NCBI GenBank assembly: GCA_945788625.1
Contig: CALZMQ010000006.1
Span: forward strand, 1 to 64,000
DNA length: 64,000 bases
Source of the DNA: an uncultured Woeseiaceae bacterium
Lineage (GTDB): Bacteria; Pseudomonadota; Gammaproteobacteria; Steroidobacterales; Woeseiaceae
Direction: 5' to 3'
Position numbers and translations under genes: made by a program. Shown here piece after piece: positions 1-9,652 of this stretch. The notes below the pieces were generated by a model that saw nothing but the letters and a program-made list of their open reading frames with translations, did no database searches and had not been told where the DNA came from. Positions within the stretch are counted from its first letter, which is position 1; every line of letters starts with the position of its first letter.

Positions 1-119
1 ATACGCCTATCTCACTGTTTTTAATATGATAAACCTACCCAAAACCTCGCCATTTGAAGGCGAAAAGAATCGTCCAGGCGGCCACCCACAACAAACGGCC
101 AGCAACTGGGGGAAAGGTA

Positions 120-2279
120 TCAGGATGCAATGGTCGAACGGACAGCCGGCCCTGGCTGCACGTCCTCATCGGTGGTAAAGAAGCGCATGCGTTCGCGGAG
201 CGCCTGCGATTGCTTACGCATCGAGCGGCTCGACACGGCGGCCTGCTCGACCAGCGATGAATTCTGTTGCGTCATGTTGTCCATTTCCGCAATGACTTTG
301 TTGATGGACTGGATGCCATCCGATTGCTGCAGGCTGGCCGTGGCAATCTCGGCAACGATCTGGCTGGCCTCTTTAACCGAGGCAACGATATCCTCGAGTG
401 TACGCCCGGATTCATCGACCATTTTCGCGCCTTCTTCGACCTTGCCGACACTGTCTTGGATCAGGACGTTGATTTCCTTGGCTGCAGTCGCGCTACGCGC
501 GGCCAGGTTACGGACCTCGGTGGCAACGACAGCGAAGCCGCGACCCTCATCACCCGCACGTGCCGCCTCGACCGCAGCGTTGAGGGCGAGCAGGTTCGTC
601 TGGAAGGCGATTTCATCGATGACGCCAGTGATCTCGGCTATCTTATGACTGGCGGCGGTTATTTCGCGCATCGCGAAAACTGCGTTCTTGACGACACCGC
701 CGCCATGTTCAGCCTGTTCGCGCGCGTTTGCAGCGAGTTCGTTAGCTTTCGCTGCGTTTTCAGCGTTCGCCTGAACCGTGCGTGTCATTTCCATTATGTT
801 GGCCGCTGTGTTCTCCAGACTGGTCGCCTGAATCCTGGTGCGTTCCGCCAGGTTGTCGTTGCCGCGCGCGATCTCCGCGGCGTCGTTACTAACCTGTCCC
901 GCGGTGGTCTTGATGTTCAGGACAATACCCGTAAGGTGTTCTATGGTCGTATTGAGATCGGACGTCAGAGTGCCGAATTTGCCCTGATAGCCGCGCCTGA
1001 CACTGATGGTCAAGTCGCCCGACGACAGCGCCGCGAGCACCTCGGAGCAGTCGGTGATCACGTTCTCCGCCACCTCCACCAGCCGGTTTACGCTGTTGGC
1101 AAGGACGGCGTAGAAACCGCTTGTCTCGTCGAGTGGAATACGGCGACTCAGATCGCCGGCAGAGGCGGCCTCGACCATGTCTTGCACTTCCTGTTCAATA
1201 TTCCGTTCCTGGGTCCTGTCAGTCCACTCGAGGATCGCGCCGAGTCGCTCACCCTGGTTGTTGATAACGGGGTTGATGACGACCTGTAATGCCCTCTTGC
1301 CAACCATGAACTCGTTTTCGAGCGTGTGATCGAGCGTGCTCACAGTCAGTTGCTGCCCGTCCGGAAGCAACTGGTTTACCGGCAGACCGATCATCTGCTC
1401 CGGGTCGAAGCTGACATCCATGCTGCGGTAGTCGTCTCGGGCCGACCGGAACAATTGCTTGGCGCTCTCGTTGCAGTCGAGAACGTTCATATCGGTGTCA
1501 GCGATAACAAGGCTGGTACTCGCCCTGTCGAGGGCCTCGCGAACCACTATGTTCGCGTTCATCAGGCTCAGTAGTTCGTTGATCACCCGCGCCTTGGCAT
1601 TGTCCGCCTGCAATCGGACCGACAGGTCGCCGGTTGTGATGACATGCCGAAGCGCATCGAGCACCTTGAGGTTGTCATCAGCTTCCAGGGTGTTACTGCA
1701 GTATTGGCTGGTCAGCTGCAGGATGATGTAACCAATGAACACGGCTTCAAAAATGACGAAAGCGGCGTGTAGAAACACGATATCGAGGCCGACCCCATAG
1801 TTGAAAACGACAAGCGGCGTACCGAGCACACTGACGCCGAATTGCTGGCAATAGGCGAATAACAAGTGATGTAGCGCAATCGTGACGACGGCGAAAATCA
1901 GTGGCCGCAAATCCTTGTAACGGATGAGGAACGCGAGCCCGATGAACACATGAAAGTGGTATTCGATGCGGCCGAGGCTCTGCTGAATGTATAGCGCCGA
2001 AAACAACATGAAGCAGATGCCCATCAGTATCCTGGAGTAGGCTGTGCCGCGAAAGTATCGGTAGCCGAGCCAGGCAAAGGCGGTGATCACACCGCCGCCG
2101 ACGAAGCCGGCCAGGTAAAAGCCCTGAGCCAGCCCCATGACCGTGGATGCAAGGAACCAATGCGCCAGCATGATCTTCATCATCAGCGCGTCTGCGTCGT
2201 TAAAATCCTCCTGCAGCGCCTGATGGATCGCCGGTGCCCGGTCGTCGGGAAACACTGCCTTGTGTAGTCTGGCCAACAT
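120..2279 (-). CDS. methyl-accepting chemotaxis protein with membrane N-terminus and PAS domain
   Basis: 719-residue chemoreceptor. The first ~190 residues hold several hydrophobic segments (a multi-pass membrane module rather than a classic periplasmic sensor loop). A PAS-like segment follows ([17 protein letters not shown]), then two HAMP-like stretches containing AGDLSRRI and SGDLTISV, then the MCP signalling domain with the conserved hairpin tip [20 protein letters not shown]. It should signal through CheW/CheA to flagella or pili. I start it at the ATG at 2279, five bases after the stop of the SCO1-like gene, because an upstream start would overlap that gene by about 100 bp. The two genes are probably co-transcribed. 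The family is certain; the ligand is unknown. Confidence 0.93.
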   Translation of the reverse strand: MLARLHKAVFPDDRAPAIHQALQEDFNDADALMMKIMLAHWFLASTVMGLAQGFYLAGFVGGGVITAFAWLGYRYFRGTAYSRILMGICFMLFSALYIQQSLGRIEYHFHVFIGLAFLIRYKDLRPLIFAVVTIALHHLLFAYCQQFGVSVLGTPLVVFNYGVGLDIVFLHAAFVIFEAVFIGYIILQLTSQYCSNTLEADDNLKVLDALRHVITTGDLSVRLQADNAKARVINELLSLMNANIVVREALDRASTSLVIADTDMNVLDCNESAKQLFRSARDDYRSMDVSFDPEQMIGLPVNQLLPDGQQLTVSTLDHTLENEFMVGKRALQVVINPVINNQGERLGAILEWTDRTQERNIEQEVQDMVEAASAGDLSRRIPLDETSGFYAVLANSVNRLVEVAENVITDCSEVLAALSSGDLTISVRRGYQGKFGTLTSDLNTTIEHLTGIVLNIKTTAGQVSNDAAEIARGNDNLAERTRIQATSLENTAANIMEMTRTVQANAENAAKANELAANAREQAEHGGGVVKNAVFAMREITAASHKIAEITGVIDEIAFQTNLLALNAAVEAARAGDEGRGFAVVATEVRNLAARSATAAKEINVLIQDSVGKVEEGAKMVDESGRTLEDIVASVKEASQIVAEIATASLQQSDGIQSINKVIAEMDNMTQQNSSLVEQAAVSSRSMRKQSQALRERMRFFTTDEDVQPGPAVRSTIAS

Positions 2280-2284
2280 CGGTG

Positions 2285-2866
2285 TCACGACGGTCGGCCG
2301 TTGTTGCCGGCCAAGTCCCGCAGAATGCTCAGCAATTGCGTGCCCGATGGAGTCCTGCGAAATACCCGCTCGATGCGCCACGTGTTCTGTTCTCGGCCAA
2401 ATACATAGATGAAGCCGGTGTGTGAGGAGGCTCTTTGTGGCTGATCAAAGGACTCGAGTGACAGCGTGTCGTAGATCGTGTCAGCTTCCTGACTGTCGAC
2501 GGTATAGGTCAGAAAGTCCGGGTGGAATGCCTGGGCATATTTGTCCTCCAATCCTCGGGGGTCATTGCGCAGGATGTTAATAAACAGCAGGCCGACGCGT
2601 TCGCGAGCGCGGGGGTCGAGGTCCCTGTAGGCTTCGGACATCAGCGCAAGGCTCGTTGGACAGACGCTGCTGCAGCCGGAAAAACCGGCGAACGCAACGA
2701 CCGTCGATGATTCGAACTCTTCGAGGAATGGCAATTGGATGCCGGCACTGCCTCGTGTCGGCAGCAAAGTCAGCAGCGCGAGAACAGAGACCGCGATCAG
2801 CAAAAGCGACACTCCGGCAGCATGGCGGCCGAGGCTCATCGGGGCGCGCGGTGCCGGGCTGTTCAT
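2285..2866 (-). CDS. SCO1/SenC-family copper-binding protein
   Basis: 193 residues with an N-terminal membrane anchor (about residues 17-36) and a thioredoxin-fold SCO domain. The copper ligands are visible: CSSVC with C65 and C69, and H149 in the HTGFIYVF segment. SCO proteins deliver copper to the CuA site of cytochrome c oxidase or act as thiol reductases in the periplasm. No cytochrome oxidase genes are next to it here; the neighbour downstream is a chemoreceptor, which is unusual. The family is well supported, but whether it serves oxidase assembly or copper/redox sensing cannot be told. Confidence 0.88.
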   Translation of the reverse strand: MNSPAPRAPMSLGRHAAGVSLLLIAVSVLALLTLLPTRGSAGIQLPFLEEFESSTVVAFAGFSGCSSVCPTSLALMSEAYRDLDPRARERVGLLFINILRNDPRGLEDKYAQAFHPDFLTYTVDSQEADTIYDTLSLESFDQPQRASSHTGFIYVFGREQNTWRIERVFRRTPSGTQLLSILRDLAGNNGRPS

Positions 2867-3053
2867 GGCGACACTTCAGGCAGGTTGTGCTTTTGAGTCA
2901 GCATAACGAGCGGATCGGCTAGGAACCGCAAAACTTGAGCTATGTTTGTCGGAATAGTGGCTTGAATAATGGGCCAAAGTTGACCCCTGGCCGTATTTCT
3001 CTGCCGGTGAAACAAGTCTTCACTATCGAAATACCGGAAATTGACAAGGGTGC

Positions 3054-3081
3054 GTGGGTTCAAGTCCCGCCCCGCGCACCA
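3054..3081 (+). other. 3'-terminal fragment of a tRNA (Leu-like): possible attachment-site scar
   Basis: The 28 bases form a complete T arm (stem GTGGG with CCCGC, one G-U pair, loop TTCAAGT) followed by a 3' acceptor strand CCCGCGC, discriminator A and encoded CCA. The matching 5' acceptor strand (GCGCGGG) and the D and anticodon arms are absent upstream, so this is not a whole tRNA. The T arm resembles gammaproteobacterial tRNA-Leu. Such 3' ends are typical of att sites duplicated by tyrosine integrases. No integrase is present in the window. Confidence 0.6.
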
Positions 3082-3144
3082 GGGACCGACCCCTTATATT
3101 GTTGACTCACCGCCGACTTGCAATTCGGCTTCTATACTTAACGG

Positions 3145-3678
3145 ATGGACGTCTACGATTTCTTGACGATCACTGTGGCGATTCTCGCCCTCGTCGTATC
3201 GGTCACCGCGGTCTGGTACAACGCAGTGCAGACGAAAAAGACCGGCGAAGCCCTGGTCCTTCAACAGCAAATTGCGCGTGGCAATCTGATCGAGCACTTC
3301 ACGACCCGCTTCTTTGAACTCCTGAAGGAGGGGGACCTTCATGCCAGGATTGATGAGGAGCAATGGGCTTACCAGTACTGGAGCTTGCTTGCCACGGAGT
3401 TCTACTTTTTTCACCATGGCGTCTTGCCGCCCTTCATGTATTCGCTGTGGATGATCGATCTGGCGAAGCTCTATCGCGGAGAAAACGGCGAGCACATTTG
3501 GGATTCGCATTCAAACTACCTGGATACCTATTCCATCAATTACAGCCTGATGATGGAGTTCTTCGAGAAGATTCGGGAGCTGGCCCTTGGATCCGACGAC
3601 GATACCGCCAGGAACATGGCGATATCTGAGTTCGTTTTCGATTGGATAAAGGCCAATGAGCGGCATGTTCTGGCCTGA
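3145..3678 (+). CDS. hypothetical membrane-anchored protein
   Basis: 177 residues. There is one N-terminal transmembrane helix (about residues 5-27) and a helical, aromatic-rich cytoplasmic domain with TTRFFELLKEG and ATEFYFFHHGVLPP segments. I recognise no family and assign no function. Its layout (one helix, short linker with QTKKTGEALVLQQQ, then a helical domain) resembles many accessory-region proteins of unknown role. It lies 63 bp after the tRNA fragment and converges with the subtilase-like gene. Confidence 0.7.
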   Translation: MDVYDFLTITVAILALVVSVTAVWYNAVQTKKTGEALVLQQQIARGNLIEHFTTRFFELLKEGDLHARIDEEQWAYQYWSLLATEFYFFHHGVLPPFMYSLWMIDLAKLYRGENGEHIWDSHSNYLDTYSINYSLMMEFFEKIRELALGSDDDTARNMAISEFVFDWIKANERHVLA

Positions 3679-3793
3679 CGTTACCGCGGTCCACGTGCCC
3701 TCGGGGTAAACGTGGGCGCCTTCCTCAATTTGGTGGAGTTCGAGATCGAGTTGCTGCGTTGCCTTGCCTTCAGACCGCCTGTTTCCTAAACCC

Positions 3794-5638
3794 TTACTCA
3801 AAGCCGGCGAGCTTATCGTAGAACAAGTCCGCACGCAGCACGGGCGGTCCCTCGTCGGTGAGCGGTGATGAGGATGCCGCGATAGCCGCCCGCAGCTCCG
3901 GGACGGAAAGAGACTTCCTGCTCAATAGTACGGACGCCACAATCGCCGCCGCGATCGTATTCGAGAAAGATGTGCCGGAGTTTTCGCGAGCCACGCCATC
4001 ATTGCCGACCGTTATTATTGCAACACCAGGCAGATTGATGTCGACGCCAACGGGACCTGGCGAGAAATTCGCGAACGTCCCGTCCAAATTCACAGCGCCG
4101 ACCGCAATTACGTTCGTCAAGGCAGCTGGGAACGTGACTTCACCCACATTCCCTGGTCTGCCTGCGGTATTGCCGGCCGCAGCAATAGGAATGACACCAT
4201 TGGCGACCGCGCGTTCAATGGCCGTGGCGATGAATGGGTCAGCAGCCATTCCCCCCAAGGGAATCAGCAGGACGTTCGCGCCACTATCGACCGCGCGATC
4301 GATGCCAGCCGCAATCGTCTCATTCGCAGAGACTCCATCGTTGTCCAACACCTTGATTGGCAGAACCTTGATGGCCGTGCTCGGCGCCAAGGCAGCGAGC
4401 AGGTTGACTACCATATTCCCGAACCCGAACTCGTCCTCGGTTTGCGTACCTTCACGCAAGACTTCGACTGGTAGAATCTCGGCGGCGTCACCCTCCGGTT
4501 CGGCGCCGGGTGAGTAACCGTTGACAAGTGCAGCCACAATGACTTCTTGAGCGGGCGTAGTTCTTTTTGCCGCGTCGCGCATTGCGTCCAGACCGATCAG
4601 CGACAGCGCCGGCTGCGATCGTACAGCGTTGTACAGTTCTTTGCGCTCGTCTGAACTCGCAACTCTCGCCATTTTGATTTGGCGGCGTTCATCGCGCTGT
4701 CGTTGCTCGTCCAGCCAGTCGGAGAGATTTTGAGTAACGAATAGATTGGCCGGGTCGAGGCGTCCGGCAAATTGCAGCTTGTCGATAGCCTTGTCGAGAT
4801 CGCCCTGCAACTTGTAGAGACTGGCTAGCGACAGGTGGATCACAGCGGCGTTGGAGGCGGTAAGCGCAGGGCTTTCGAACCGGTCGATGACCTCTTCGAG
4901 CCTTGGCACGCTGACCGATGCACCATGCTCGACAGCGGCGGCCGTGTCGATAATAAAGCCCTGAAAATCATCGAGTGCGGCCTGGAATTCGCAGAACTCG
5001 TCCTTCGTCATGCCCTTGAGGCTGGGGTTGCCGGCGAGAAAATCATGGGCCACATCGCACGCGATACGCTCTATAACCTCGTGAACATCGCCTATCATGT
5101 CGTTACTGACATGAGACACCTCACCGGTTGCTTTATCGATTTCTACAAACGTTCGTGTGCGTGTATCGGCAACCTCGATAAGTACCTGCACACTGTCACC
5201 TTCGTGAAGCTGTTGATAGAAAAAGCGACCGATGCCGATGACGTCGACGTTGAAAACCTTGGCCTCGAAATCGACGCCGCCTGAGATGAACGGGCTAAAG
5301 GCAACGTCCGCTTGCGCGGATGCCTCCGGAAAGCTCACGTTCAGGTGTCTCTGTACGGTTGCATACTCCTCTGTCAGATCACGCCTGAGGGCCTCCATGA
5401 TGGCGGCCAGTCTGTGCGAGAGCTTGCGAGAGATCGGCGCTCCCTGGAGCTTCTGGACTTTGCCACCTTCGATCAATCCGACGGGATCGATCCTAACGGA
5501 TGTTGTTTTGTGCGTGCGAGTGACAGACTGCCACCAGGGCTCAATGGTCCAGAGAACTCCACGAATGGAGAGGGTGATCGCGACCGAGAACACGATCAGC
5601 AGGAGCAATCTAAGGGTAAAATCGATCAAGGATCCCAC
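3794..5638 (-). CDS. membrane-anchored TPR protein with degenerate subtilisin (S8) domain
   Basis: 614 residues: an N-terminal membrane helix (about 8-30), an alpha/beta region to about 240, a TPR-like helical pair (about 258-305), then an S8 fold from about 365 to 600. Alignment by eye to subtilisin places the oxyanion Asn in AAAGN (N490) and the nucleophile in SGTSF (S557). The catalytic Asp position is Asn (LVNG, N373), and the catalytic His position in the usual HGTHVAG block reads FGNMVVN (M409). Two of three triad residues are therefore missing, so it is probably not an active protease and may bind or scaffold. Its start is 85 bp from the stop of the next minus-strand gene upstream, so the two may be co-transcribed. 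Confidence 0.82.
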   Translation of the reverse strand: MGSLIDFTLRLLLLIVFSVAITLSIRGVLWTIEPWWQSVTRTHKTTSVRIDPVGLIEGGKVQKLQGAPISRKLSHRLAAIMEALRRDLTEEYATVQRHLNVSFPEASAQADVAFSPFISGGVDFEAKVFNVDVIGIGRFFYQQLHEGDSVQVLIEVADTRTRTFVEIDKATGEVSHVSNDMIGDVHEVIERIACDVAHDFLAGNPSLKGMTKDEFCEFQAALDDFQGFIIDTAAAVEHGASVSVPRLEEVIDRFESPALTASNAAVIHLSLASLYKLQGDLDKAIDKLQFAGRLDPANLFVTQNLSDWLDEQRQRDERRQIKMARVASSDERKELYNAVRSQPALSLIGLDAMRDAAKRTTPAQEVIVAALVNGYSPGAEPEGDAAEILPVEVLREGTQTEDEFGFGNMVVNLLAALAPSTAIKVLPIKVLDNDGVSANETIAAGIDRAVDSGANVLLIPLGGMAADPFIATAIERAVANGVIPIAAAGNTAGRPGNVGEVTFPAALTNVIAVGAVNLDGTFANFSPGPVGVDINLPGVAIITVGNDGVARENSGTSFSNTIAAAIVASVLLSRKSLSVPELRAAIAASSSPLTDEGPPVLRADLFYDKLAGFE

Positions 5639-5722
5639 ACCTTTGAAGAGCTATGGCGGATGAAATGCGCTAGTGACAGACAAAGTCTAGCGCAGATTGG
5701 CCGCCAATTGGCGCCGCGGTCA

Positions 5723-6313
5723 TTAGTGAATACCGGAGTCGACCCCATCTTCCCCGGCCGAGCAACAGTAGGCCTTCTTGCCAGTAAGGCACTTATTTCC
5801 GAATGTTGGATCACTGTCGGACCTGGCCACTTTTATGACCACTTCGTTGTCAACACATTTGCCGTTGCAAAGCGGAGCTTTGCCTCTCCAGATACAATTC
5901 CGAGGCTCAACATCAGGTGAGTTTGTCTCAGGCGACTTGCTCACGATATTGCTCGGTGGCGTCACGGGCTCGGGCACATCAGATGCCGTGGCGTCAAGTT
6001 CGTCGCTTAATCGCAAACGAACCACGGTTTGAAGGCACTCGCCCTGTTCCTGTTCTGATCCTTTTCCGATACATTCAACCAGCCCGGCTACAAGCCGGTC
6101 ATGCTCGCTGGACAGGAACTGAGAGAATATGCCGGCGCATACAAGTAGGCCGGAAAAGACCATGAATACATATATTGCAGTGAGAAGCCCCTTTCTTGTT
6201 TCATTTTGGTCAATCAAGCGCCTCAGCAACCGGTACGTCAGAAAGGCGAGCAAGAACCCGAAGCCAATTACGCCGAATTCCAGAATTCCGACGGGACTAA
6301 TCTTCTCAAACAT
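5723..6313 (-). CDS. small membrane protein with cysteine-rich C-terminus
   Basis: 196 residues. Two transmembrane helices lie in the first ~80 residues, then a Pro/Ser/Thr-rich linker and a C-terminal cysteine cluster (NCIWRGKAPLCNGKC, then KCLTGKKAYCC), which looks like a small disulfide-stabilised extracytoplasmic module. I start it at the ATG at 6313, preceded by GGGAG at good spacing; a TTG 13 codons upstream is possible. No family is recognised. It is followed on the same strand by the degenerate-subtilase gene. Confidence 0.68.
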   Translation of the reverse strand: MFEKISPVGILEFGVIGFGFLLAFLTYRLLRRLIDQNETRKGLLTAIYVFMVFSGLLVCAGIFSQFLSSEHDRLVAGLVECIGKGSEQEQGECLQTVVRLRLSDELDATASDVPEPVTPPSNIVSKSPETNSPDVEPRNCIWRGKAPLCNGKCVDNEVVIKVARSDSDPTFGNKCLTGKKAYCCSAGEDGVDSGIH

Positions 6314-6541
6314 GACCGAGAGCTCCCGTTGTTCGGAAAGGATTGCACTCAAACATACGCCACCACGGATTCTCGGGATCGTATATCCAGACTAGTTCCC
6401 ATCGGGAGACCATGCAAGGCGAGAATACTATGCCAACGACATCGATGACTGCGTCGAGGCCGACATGATCGGAAACTCTCTCGGTGCTGACTTATGCACG
6501 TGTTCTCGCCAGGTACGGCAAGCTCGCAGTGGGGGGGTGGT

Positions 6542-6790
6542 CTACGTCTGATTGGTATGGCCGCGCCGGTGCCAGCGCCAGTGCAGGAACAAGGCCAGCA
6601 ACACGCCGAACAGCGCGCCACGCGGTATCGCCAGCAGCAGCGCCAGGACGCTCGGCTTGTTCACATCAAGAAACAGGTGAAGCGGCCAGACCAGCGCCCA
6701 GGCAGCCAGGCCCGCGAACGCACCGAGAAGGGCGAATCGCACCAGCAGCGACCATCGTGACAAGGCGCGATATGACGCCCAGTCAGTCAA
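6542..6790 (-). CDS. small hypothetical membrane protein
   Basis: 82 residues with two hydrophobic helices (around RFALLGAFAGLAAWALVW and PRGALFGVLLALFLHW) and a basic His/Arg tail. It is read from a TTG that overlaps the stop of the preceding small membrane protein by eight bases, which suggests translational coupling. A longer frame exists upstream, but it would run deep into that gene. Function unknown. Confidence 0.55.
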   Translation of the reverse strand: MTDWASYRALSRWSLLVRFALLGAFAGLAAWALVWPLHLFLDVNKPSVLALLLAIPRGALFGVLLALFLHWRWHRRGHTNQT

Positions 6791-7001
6791 CGTTACCGGC
6801 CTGTTTTTCCCTGTACAGCCGGATTGTGGTGCTGATGAAATGGTAGGCAATCACGATCCAGATCAGGAACATGAGGCCACCGGGGGTGACGCTGCGGGCC
6901 ACGATCATCGACACCAGGTTGTCCGCCAGCACCAGCAGCGAGACGAGGCTCAGTGTGGCATTGAAAGTGAATGAATCGATCAGTTCGGTGAACCTGCCCA
7001 T
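6783..7001 (-). CDS. small two-helix membrane protein
   Basis: 72 residues: a short amphipathic start (MGRFTELIDSF), then two transmembrane helices (LSLVSLLVLADNLVSMIVA and LMFLIWIVIAYHFISTTI) and a charged tail. It overlaps the next small membrane gene by eight bases, so the pair probably forms a two-gene operon of membrane miniproteins. No family is recognised. Confidence 0.6.
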   Translation of the reverse strand: MGRFTELIDSFTFNATLSLVSLLVLADNLVSMIVARSVTPGGLMFLIWIVIAYHFISTTIRLYREKQAGNVD

Positions 7002-7137
7002 TTAGTCTTAGAGCCGTCCTGACGGTTTCAGTTCCACGGCGGGCCGTCGATACGCGGAGGCCGCAGCGTATGTATTACCCCGTAAGAATTCGCGCAGGGT
7101 AAGCGCTAGAATCGGTGTCTGGCAGGAGGTGACGACC

Positions 7138-7437
7138 ATGAACGACTCGATCACATACACATTTGCCTGCGGCCGGTTTTACCTGGCTGTCATCGAGATG
7201 ACCCACGAGGGCGATCGACGAGAGCGGCTGCACACGGCGGCGCACGATCATTTGCAACAGATCAACGCGGCGTCGCATCTGCCCGCGGAATTGCAGGATC
7301 GCTACACCATGGTGTTCGACAAGATCAAGGAGCGCGAATCGGTTGACCTGATGACCGACGACGAGATTCGTGACGCTGTCCGCGAACTGGTGAACCTGTT
7401 CGGTGCACTCTGCGAGTACGAAACGCCGGGGCCCTGA
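7138..7437 (+). CDS. hypothetical protein (99 aa)
   Basis: 99 residues, soluble, mixed alpha/beta, with a charged helical C-terminal half (MTDDEIRDAVRELVNLFGAL). I chose the ATG at 7138 because a strong GGAGG lies 9 bases upstream; a GTG at 7129 would overlap that ribosome binding site. No motif is recognised and no function is assigned. It stands alone between the small membrane genes and the phospholipase-type lipoprotein. Confidence 0.65.
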   Translation: MNDSITYTFACGRFYLAVIEMTHEGDRRERLHTAAHDHLQQINAASHLPAELQDRYTMVFDKIKERESVDLMTDDEIRDAVRELVNLFGALCEYETPGP

Positions 7438-7544
7438 GCCCGTATTCCGGCGTCAGGAGATCATCAGCGCGACCTCATGTAATGCTCAGGGGCTCGCACC
7501 TGGCATCCTGTAACTTGTAGCCTCGGTCCTGTGGAAAGGTCGCC

Positions 7545-9647
7545 ATGCGCCGACGGCATCATCGAAGAAATCTGCTCATCTTGTTGGTAGCGTGCGTGTC
7601 GCTGCTGGCCGGCGGTTGCGCCTCGACGCCGCAGCCGGGCGATGACGAATTGCGGCTGCTCAGCGGCCGCTTTGCCGAGGAGCCGGTTACCCGGCCGCTG
7701 GTCGCGCTCGAAGCGTTCATCGGTCCTGCCGATATCTACATCCGCTACGAGAGTAAAGACGGCGTCGTTTACTCCGGTGGCAACTGGTCGAGCCGCGTGA
7801 ATCTCCGGAACCCGCATCCCGGTGCCAACGGCACTTACGGCGGGCCGTACATTCTGCCACTCGAGTATCACCAGCGAGAGCGCTGGGGCGATGTGCCGGA
7901 AGAGGTCATCGTGCCTCGCGTACTCGGCAGCAAGTACTGGAATCGCTTCATCGACACGGCATTCGAGTCGGTGCTGCCAAAGGCCGAAATGACGGGCATC
8001 GTCATGCACTTCGGCGAAGACGATTACTTCCTGTACTACAATGACATCAACAATTTCGAGGCGCGGCTGATCACCGACAAGCCGGAGAACTATATCGTCG
8101 CGGAAACGATCGATTTCACCGAGTTCTTCAGGCGCACGCTGCCTGTCATGAACCGCTTCCTAACGGACGAGGGCATCGACGATCGGCGCCTCTTGTTCAG
8201 CACCGGCGACGGCGGCGCGTACTCACTCCCGTTCCTGTATCTGGACCGCGAATTGCCGGTTGGTTTTTTCGTGCGTAACTCGCCGGCGCCGCGGGACGGT
8301 GCTGTCGCGAGCAATGGTTCGCAGATCGCGCAGTCGGTCGGCCACCTGGCGCAAAGTCACCTGGGCGGCCTGTTGTCGCGGCCTGTATCTTCGATGTTTC
8401 GCCTGCTGTTCGTTGCCAGGGATGCCGCCGTCGAAACCGTGCAGCCGACCTGGCTCGTTACTCTCGAGTCGGAGCCTGTTCCGGCAATCAATGGAGGTCC
8501 CGGGATGAATCTCGACGAGTGGGAAGCCGAACTCGACGAGATAACCGGGCGCCCGGCCACGCGAGGCTCAATCGACTACCTGATCGACGGCGAGCAGTTC
8601 TTCGTTCGTTTCATCGACGCCGTTTCGACTGCGACTAAATCGGTCGATATTCGCACCTATATTTTCGATAACGACGATTTCGCCGAGAAGATCGGCAACC
8701 TGCTTCGGCGCCGGTCAAACGAGGGCGTCGACACGCGCATCCTGCTGGATGGCCTCGGCACCATCGTCGCCACCGGGGATGACGACGAAAGCCTGCCGGA
8801 AGACTACGAGGCGCCGGAGTCAGTGCGCGAGTTCCTGGAGTCCGAATCTCGTATCGACGTCCGGCAGTCGGGCAACCCGTGGCTGGTCGCCGGCGACCAC
8901 GTCAAGACGACCATTATCGACGACCGCATCGCATTCGCCGGTGGTATGAACATCGGCAGGGAATACCGCTACGTCTGGCACGATCTCATGATGGAGTTGC
9001 GCGGGCCCGTGGTCGACGAGCTGAAGAACGAATTCAACAAGGCCTGGGCGCACGCCGGCGTCATGGGCGACGTCGCCTACGCGCTGCAGCGCCTGAAGCC
9101 CAATCCACATGGGGCGGAGGAGGTGGGGCATCCGCTGCGCACGCTGCATACCCGAACCGGCAACGCGGAGATTTTCAACGCGCAACGCGCGGCGATTCGC
9201 AAAGCCCGGAAGTACATCTACATTCAGAATGCCTACCTGACCGACGATGCCATGCTCTACGAACTGGCGAAAGCTCGTCGGCGTGGCGTCGACGTAAGAG
9301 TGATTCTGCCGCTGGTCGGCAATCACGGCCCGGTCAACAAGAGCAACGCGCTGGCCGCCAACGCAATGCTCGAACACGGTATTCGCGTCTACGTCTATCC
9401 GGGCATGTCGCACGTGAAGGCCGCGGTGTTCGACGGCTGGGCCTGCCTCGGCTCCGCCAACTGGGACAAGTTGAGTTTTCGCACCAACAAGGAGCTCAAT
9501 ATCGCAACGTCCCACCCGCCGTTTGTCGATGAACTCCTGCGGCGAGTATTCGACCCGGACTTCGAGAAATCGGTCGAATTGAAAGAGCCTTTCCCGGAGC
9601 GCTGGTCGGATCACCTGGTCGAAATCGTAGCCGATTACGTCCTGTAA
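7545..9647 (+). CDS. phospholipase D-family lipoprotein
   Basis: 700 residues. A lipoprotein signal ends in LAGGC (C25), so it should be anchored in the outer or inner membrane facing the periplasm. Residues ~345-680 carry a PLD/cardiolipin-synthase-type double domain with both HKD motifs: H452-K454-D459 (DHVKTTIIDD, then GGMN) and H623-K625-D630 (SHVKAAVFD, then GSANWD). The enzyme should be a phosphatidyl transferase or phosphodiesterase. The first ~320 residues are an extra domain that I do not recognise, making this protein longer than ordinary cardiolipin synthases (about 480-510). The stop codon lies inside a 9-bp hairpin. Confidence 0.88.
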   Translation: MRRRHHRRNLLILLVACVSLLAGGCASTPQPGDDELRLLSGRFAEEPVTRPLVALEAFIGPADIYIRYESKDGVVYSGGNWSSRVNLRNPHPGANGTYGGPYILPLEYHQRERWGDVPEEVIVPRVLGSKYWNRFIDTAFESVLPKAEMTGIVMHFGEDDYFLYYNDINNFEARLITDKPENYIVAETIDFTEFFRRTLPVMNRFLTDEGIDDRRLLFSTGDGGAYSLPFLYLDRELPVGFFVRNSPAPRDGAVASNGSQIAQSVGHLAQSHLGGLLSRPVSSMFRLLFVARDAAVETVQPTWLVTLESEPVPAINGGPGMNLDEWEAELDEITGRPATRGSIDYLIDGEQFFVRFIDAVSTATKSVDIRTYIFDNDDFAEKIGNLLRRRSNEGVDTRILLDGLGTIVATGDDDESLPEDYEAPESVREFLESESRIDVRQSGNPWLVAGDHVKTTIIDDRIAFAGGMNIGREYRYVWHDLMMELRGPVVDELKNEFNKAWAHAGVMGDVAYALQRLKPNPHGAEEVGHPLRTLHTRTGNAEIFNAQRAAIRKARKYIYIQNAYLTDDAMLYELAKARRRGVDVRVILPLVGNHGPVNKSNALAANAMLEHGIRVYVYPGMSHVKAAVFDGWACLGSANWDKLSFRTNKELNIATSHPPFVDELLRRVFDPDFEKSVELKEPFPERWSDHLVEIVADYVL

Positions 9648-9652
9648 TCGGC
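9630..9652 (+). terminator. 9-bp perfect hairpin over the PLD-gene stop codon
   Basis: Arms GCCGATTAC and GTAATCGGC pair perfectly around a 5-base loop, overlapping the TAA stop. No T-tract follows, so it is at best a factor-assisted terminator or an mRNA 3'-end stabiliser. Confidence 0.3.

Noticed and set aside
2863..3063. A 66-codon minus-strand frame overlapping the SCO1-like start
   Set aside because: It begins inside the tRNA fragment and has no ribosome binding site or recognisable domain, so I treat the region as intergenic.
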